Assembly: GCA_009917455.1 (NCBI GenBank)
Contig: QZDS01000006.1
Span: 1-64,000, forward strand
Direction: 5' to 3'
From: a bacterium 1xD8-48
Lineage (GTDB): Bacteria; Bacillota; Clostridia; Lachnospirales; Lachnospiraceae
Length of the DNA: 64,000 bases
Below are positions 60,307-64,000 of this stretch, one piece after another; positions within the stretch are counted from its first letter, which is position 1, and every line of letters begins with the position of its first letter. Position numbers and translations under genes: made by a program. Below the pieces are notes generated by a model. That model saw only the letters and a list, made by a program, of their open reading frames with translations, made no database searches and was not told the origin of the DNA.

Positions 60307-61185
60307 ATGATGCGGGGAAAAATCATTAAAGGAATCGCAGGCTTTTACTATGTTTATACCGAACTTGGGCTGGCGGAATGCAAGGCAAAGGGAATTTTCA
60401 GAAAAGACAATCTCAAACCCCTTGTGGGTGATGATGTGGAAATTCAGATTACAAATGAAGCGGCTCTGGAGGGGAATATTATCCATATCCTGCCAAGACA
60501 CAATGCTTTAATCAGACCAGCGTCGGCCAATATCGACCAGGCGCTGGTCATCTTTGCGGTTACCAGACCGGAGCCCAACTTTAATCTGCTTGACCGCTTT
60601 TTGATTGCCATGGAAAGACAAAATCTTCCGGTTGTTATCTGCTTCAATAAGGCGGAGCTTGCAGATGAGAACGAGCGGAAGCGCCTTGCCGGGGATTACG
60701 AAGGAAGTGGGTGCCAGGTGCTGTTTGCCAGCGGAAAGGAAGGATGGGGGCTGACCGGTATCCGGGAATGCCTTTCGGGAAAAACCACTGTTCTGGCGGG
60801 ACCCAGCGGCGTGGGCAAGTCAACTATCGTCAATTATCTTGCTCCGGACGCCGGCATGGAAACCGGGGAAATCAGCCGTAAAACCCAGAGAGGAAAACAT
60901 ACCACGAGACACGCGGAGCTTTTCGCCCTTTCGGAAGATACTTTTTTAATGGATACGCCCGGATTTACCTCCTTAGAGCTTGCCGTGACGGAGAAAGAGG
61001 AGCTGAAAGCGTTTTATCCCGAATTTGGAGCATATGAAGAAAACTGCCGCTTTGGCGGCTGCATACATATAAATGAGCCCGACTGCGGCGTGAAGGAGGC
61101 GCTTGCCTCCGGCAAAATCAGTAAGATCCGTTATGAAAACTACAGAATGCTCTTTGAAGAAATCAAAGGCAGGAAAAAGTATTAA
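60307..61185 (+). CDS. rsgA: Ribosome small-subunit assembly GTPase RsgA
   Basis: This 292-residue circularly permuted GTPase has an N-terminal OB fold, then G4 (CFNKAEL), G1 (AGPSGVGKSTIVN) and G3 (MDTPGF) in permuted order. The C-terminal zinc site is CRFGGCIHINEPDCGV. It matures the 30S subunit and is checked by (p)ppGpp. It starts three bases after prkC, and Bacillus YloQ is a known PrkC target. Confidence 0.96.
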   Translation: MMRGKIIKGIAGFYYVYTELGLAECKAKGIFRKDNLKPLVGDDVEIQITNEAALEGNIIHILPRHNALIRPASANIDQALVIFAVTRPEPNFNLLDRFLIAMERQNLPVVICFNKAELADENERKRLAGDYEGSGCQVLFASGKEGWGLTGIRECLSGKTTVLAGPSGVGKSTIVNYLAPDAGMETGEISRKTQRGKHTTRHAELFALSEDTFLMDTPGFTSLELAVTEKEELKAFYPEFGAYEENCRFGGCIHINEPDCGVKEALASGKISKIRYENYRMLFEEIKGRKKY

Positions 61186-61217
61186 AATGGCACACGAATA
61201 AAGTATGGGCGGCGGAT

Positions 61218-62348
61218 ATGGATAAGAAGAAAATAACGAATATAGAAGTAAAGAAAAAAAACAGGAACGAGGTATTCCGCTATATCTGTAAGCGCGGAAC
61301 GGTATCAAATCCCGATATTTCATATAATATGAAAATCAGCCTTCCCACGGCGACGCAGATTACAAAGGAATTAATCGCTGAGGGTCTGCTTGAGGAGATG
61401 GGGGAGCTAAAGTCAACCGGCGGGAGACGGGCGAAAGCGTTATCCGCGGCGGTAAACGCCAGACTGGCGGTGGGACTGGATATTACCAAAAACCATATTA
61501 CTCTGGTGCTGACTAATATTGGGGGCGAAATCCTGAAATATGAGCGTATCTGCCAGCCCTATGTTTCGGAAGAGGCGTACTGCCGTAAAGTCAGCGAAAG
61601 ACTGGAACTTTTTCTGGATGAATGCGGCGCTGACAGAGATAAGATTTTAGGGGTGGGCATATCCTTTCCGGGAATTATAGATTTGGAAAAGGAACTGATA
61701 ACCTATTCCCATATACTGGGCGTGGAGAATTTGCCCTTTGCTTCCGTATGTGCCTTTTTTTCTTATCCGTGCTTTTTTCTCAACGACGCCAATGCAGGGG
61801 CTTATGCGGAGGGCTTCCACGGAGACGGGGAGGAACATTTTTTTTACCTTTCATTAAGCAACACGGTGGGCGGGGCGATTTTTGACGGAAACGAGCTGAT
61901 ACAGGGCCGGAATTTCCGGTGCGGCGAGGTCGGACATATGACGGTTGTTATGGACGGGGAAAGCTGCTATTGCGGAAAGAGAGGATGTCTGGACGCTTAT
62001 TGCGCCGCGTGGCGTTTATCCGACGCGGCGGACGGAAAACTGGAGCAGTTTTTCAGTCTTCTGGAAAAAGGGGACGAAAGGGCGGCCGGGATATGGGATT
62101 CCTATACGGATTATCTGGCCATAGCGGTGAACAATATCCATATGGTTCTGGACTGCGATATTATTATAGGAGGCTATGTGGGAAGCTGCATGGGTGCGTC
62201 ACGTCTTCGGGATATCCGGGAGAAGGTGGCGGCAAGGAATACTTTTGAGGAAAAAGAATCCTGTGTGAAAGCCTGTAATTATAAGGTTGCGGCGGCTGCG
62301 CTTGGGGCGGCGCTGAAAGTGATAGAGATGTTTGTGAGCCAGATATAA
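61218..62348 (+). CDS. ROK-family regulator (NagC/XylR type)
   Basis: The 376-residue product has an N-terminal winged helix (RNEVFRYICKRGTVSNPDIS, SLPTATQITKELIAEGLLEE) and a ROK sugar-kinase fold. The fold includes GVGISFPGI, NDANAGAYAE, the zinc/ROK signature GEVGHM with CYCGKRGCLDAYCA, and IIIGGYVG. Such proteins repress sugar genes until a sugar or sugar phosphate binds. No sugar operon is adjacent, so its targets are elsewhere. It is 32 bases after rsgA. Confidence 0.92.
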   Translation: MDKKKITNIEVKKKNRNEVFRYICKRGTVSNPDISYNMKISLPTATQITKELIAEGLLEEMGELKSTGGRRAKALSAAVNARLAVGLDITKNHITLVLTNIGGEILKYERICQPYVSEEAYCRKVSERLELFLDECGADRDKILGVGISFPGIIDLEKELITYSHILGVENLPFASVCAFFSYPCFFLNDANAGAYAEGFHGDGEEHFFYLSLSNTVGGAIFDGNELIQGRNFRCGEVGHMTVVMDGESCYCGKRGCLDAYCAAWRLSDAADGKLEQFFSLLEKGDERAAGIWDSYTDYLAIAVNNIHMVLDCDIIIGGYVGSCMGASRLRDIREKVAARNTFEEKESCVKACNYKVAAAALGAALKVIEMFVSQI

Positions 62349-62368
62349 AAGGAAGAGCGATAGCTGGA

Positions 62369-62401
62369 GGAAGAAGTTTCAGAAATGGGACTTCTTTTTT
62401 A
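62369..62401 (+). terminator. Terminator after the ROK gene
   Basis: AAGAAGT (62371-62377) pairs with ACTTCTT (62390-62396), followed by TTTT. Confidence 0.65.
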
Positions 62402-62531
62402 TGTGCATTTTTGACGAAAATACAGGTGGAGTTTATCAAGGGGCGAACAAAGCTGTTTGGGCTTTTTAAGAAAAAAATTGGAGTCTATCCGCAGGAAATA
62501 ACCCGCATAGGTGTATACGTCAATGCTGTTA

Positions 62532-62540
62532 TGCTATAAT
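62532..62540 (+). promoter_or_regulatory. Extended -10 of the right-edge kinase gene
   Basis: TGCTATAAT is an extended -10 box, 71 bases before the start, without a good -35. Confidence 0.5.
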
Positions 62541-62611
62541 TCAGTAGATGATCTGGCTTTAGCAGGAATGGACTTTTGCCGGAATGAGCAGGAAACAGCG
62601 GAGAGGTTGTC

Positions 62612-63907
62612 ATGATTTATATTGTAGACAATATATCAAATTATTTCATATATCTTTTTATAATTCATTTTGGATTCAGGTTAAATCCAAGAAAAAACAG
62701 GCTTTTTATTGGCGCATCGGTTTTGTCTATGTTATCTGCAGGGGCTTATAACGTATATTTTGATACAAATTCTCCGATTATCTATATTTTATGGAGCGTA
62801 CTTTCCATATGTTTATTTTTTGAAGATAGATTGTGGCATTTGTTTCTACTGAGCGCTGCCCTTATGTATTTCACGGGAATCATTGATACGTTCAGTGTCG
62901 TGCTGATACAGGTTGTTTTAATAGGCGGAGGAGTTGGCGGCACGGGTATAACATGGTGGATGGAATCTGCCTATCTGCTCTCATTTTTGGTGTATCTTCT
63001 GATATACCTGCGGCTCTTCAGGAAAAATGACGTATATTTGTGCGATGTAAAATTAAAGTATAAGTTTGCACTTTTGATACAGGGCAGTATTTTCCAGATG
63101 TTCTACAATTATGTTTTTTATTTCTTTAATGAAAATCATGCAAGGTATGGTTTAGATGCCTATGCAGTATTTTTTATCAGCATAGCAGGGACACTTTATT
63201 CCATTTTTCTTACGCTTAATCTTGCCATTAAGAATATATTGTCAGACAGACAGAACAGGGAGCTTCAGTCTTTTATGTATATGCAAAAGCAGCAGTATGA
63301 TTACCAGCTGCAGCAGTCGGCAGCTGTGCGGCGTTTTAAGCATGATTTGGTAAATCATATTGGAGTTGTCAGAGAGTTACTAAACGAAAAAAAGACAGAA
63401 GAAGCCAAAGAGTATATAGATACTATCTGGAATATTCAGGATGCGTTTGATTTAAAGATTCATACAGGAGATAGTTTTCTCGATATTATTGTTAATTATT
63501 ATTTATATTTGGCGATAAAGGAAAATATAGAGTTTGCTGTTTGGGGAAAACTGACCGAAAAAATGCCTCTTGAAATGTTTGATATTACCACATTGATGGG
63601 AAATATATTGCAAAATGCTTTTGAAGCGGCGATAAAAGCAGATGTTCCCAGAATACGTGTTGAACTTGCAGAACATAAGGAAGAAATTTTTATTGTTGTT
63701 AGTAACAGTGTAGCCAAAAGAAACAATACAAAAACAGTCTTTTTTATGACATCTAAAAAGGATAGGGAAAATCATGGTTTTGGTCTGAAAAATATTGTTG
63801 CAACTGTTGAAAAGTATCACGGTGAATGTTATATGGAATCTATAGTGGAAAACAGAGAAGCGTTGTTTCAAATCAGTATTGCTTTACCAAGGGAGAGAAA
63901 AGAATGA
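62612..63907 (+). CDS. GHKL sensor histidine kinase (AgrC/ComD-like)
   Basis: This is a 431-residue kinase with about six N-terminal spans (to about 205). It has RRFKHDLVNHIGVVRELL (phospho-His near 244), N box TTLMGNILQNAFEAA and G box NHGFGLKNIVATVEK. It is the same class as the kinase at 37867 but only distantly similar, and less AT-rich. GAGAGG is upstream. It overlaps the next regulator by ATGA. Confidence 0.88.
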   Translation: MIYIVDNISNYFIYLFIIHFGFRLNPRKNRLFIGASVLSMLSAGAYNVYFDTNSPIIYILWSVLSICLFFEDRLWHLFLLSAALMYFTGIIDTFSVVLIQVVLIGGGVGGTGITWWMESAYLLSFLVYLLIYLRLFRKNDVYLCDVKLKYKFALLIQGSIFQMFYNYVFYFFNENHARYGLDAYAVFFISIAGTLYSIFLTLNLAIKNILSDRQNRELQSFMYMQKQQYDYQLQQSAAVRRFKHDLVNHIGVVRELLNEKKTEEAKEYIDTIWNIQDAFDLKIHTGDSFLDIIVNYYLYLAIKENIEFAVWGKLTEKMPLEMFDITTLMGNILQNAFEAAIKADVPRIRVELAEHKEEIFIVVSNSVAKRNNTKTVFFMTSKKDRENHGFGLKNIVATVEKYHGECYMESIVENREALFQISIALPRERKE

Positions 63908-64000
63908 AAATAGGTATTGTAGAAGATGAAGCGGTATGGAGAGATAAGATACAGACGATTATCGAAAAATATTGCAGGGATAAAAATATTTCATCACAAA
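63904..64000 (+). CDS. Response regulator, cut by the window edge
   Basis: This is the first 32 codons of a receiver domain (MKIGIVEDEAVWRDKIQ...), overlapping the kinase by four bases. By its partner it is probably a LytTR-type regulator. The rest is outside the window. Confidence 0.8.
   Translation, partial: MKIGIVEDEAVWRDKIQTIIEKYCRDKNISSQ

Noticed and set aside
1-64000. CRISPR arrays, tRNA, rRNA, tmRNA or known riboswitches
   Set aside because: No regularly spaced direct repeats, cloverleaf-like segments or recognisable aptamer cores were found by eye in the intergenic regions. A covariance-model scan would be the decisive test.

Overview
The window looks like a chromosomal segment of an anaerobic Clostridia species, most likely a Lachnospiraceae (Clostridium cluster XIVa) member. 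The evidence is strong AGGAGG-type ribosome sites, a mid-GC genome with an AT-rich island, a MurE carrying the DNPR motif of meso-diaminopimelate ligases, rubrerythrin, and a SCIFF peptide with its radical SAM maturase directly in front of a fused SecDF. I cannot name a genus from sequence alone. I see no rRNA, tRNA, CRISPR array or intact insertion sequence.

Layout. Positions 1-1490 hold a decaying transport operon: a sugar-type ABC permease with an in-frame TGA and an apparent internal deletion, a degenerate 30-nt tandem repeat and a small orphan protein. A serine recombinase follows. Positions 2.3-16.9 kb are housekeeping and envelope genes: peptidase T, a DUF3048 protein, a TipA-type MerR regulator, two MATE exporters, an AmmeMemoRadiSam pair, a CcdA-TlpA fusion, MgtC, a hybrid sensor kinase and endonuclease III. 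Positions 16.9-23.5 kb carry an ArsR-regulated metal efflux module (separate metal-binding peptide plus P-type ATPase), followed without a clear break by a secreted FG-GAP-like protein, a two-component system and a membrane-anchored protein. Positions 23.6-34 kb hold a cell-wall amidase, rubrerythrin, VanZ-like protein, pyrBI, a nitroreductase, a PH-domain protein, a complete folate block (folC-folE-folP-folB/K) and a DUF5050 protein.

Positions 34.4-40.4 kb are accessory DNA. They contain an AAA-ATPase/PD-(D/E)XK protein, a collapsed remnant of a related gene, and an AT-rich agr-type quorum-sensing locus: double-HTH regulator, LytTR regulator and GHKL kinase on +, facing agrB and a 44-residue agrD on -. 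The AgrD-like peptide is too short to have been called in a standard ORF scan. It has Ser where most relatives have the ring Cys, which predicts a true lactone signal.

Positions 40.5-48.5 kb carry a CNNM/CorC protein, the SCIFF locus (scfA-scfB), secDF and recJ. Positions 48.7-62.3 kb are a dense conserved run: murE, priA, def, fmt, a zinc peptidase, rsmB, rlmN, PP2C phosphatase, PASTA kinase, rsgA and a ROK protein. The right edge enters a second agr-type kinase/LytTR pair.

A dispersed intergenic repeat of about 40 nt recurs in at least six gaps across the window, in both orientations. Several copies lie next to terminators or in leaders (pyrB, scfA-scfB, secDF-recJ).
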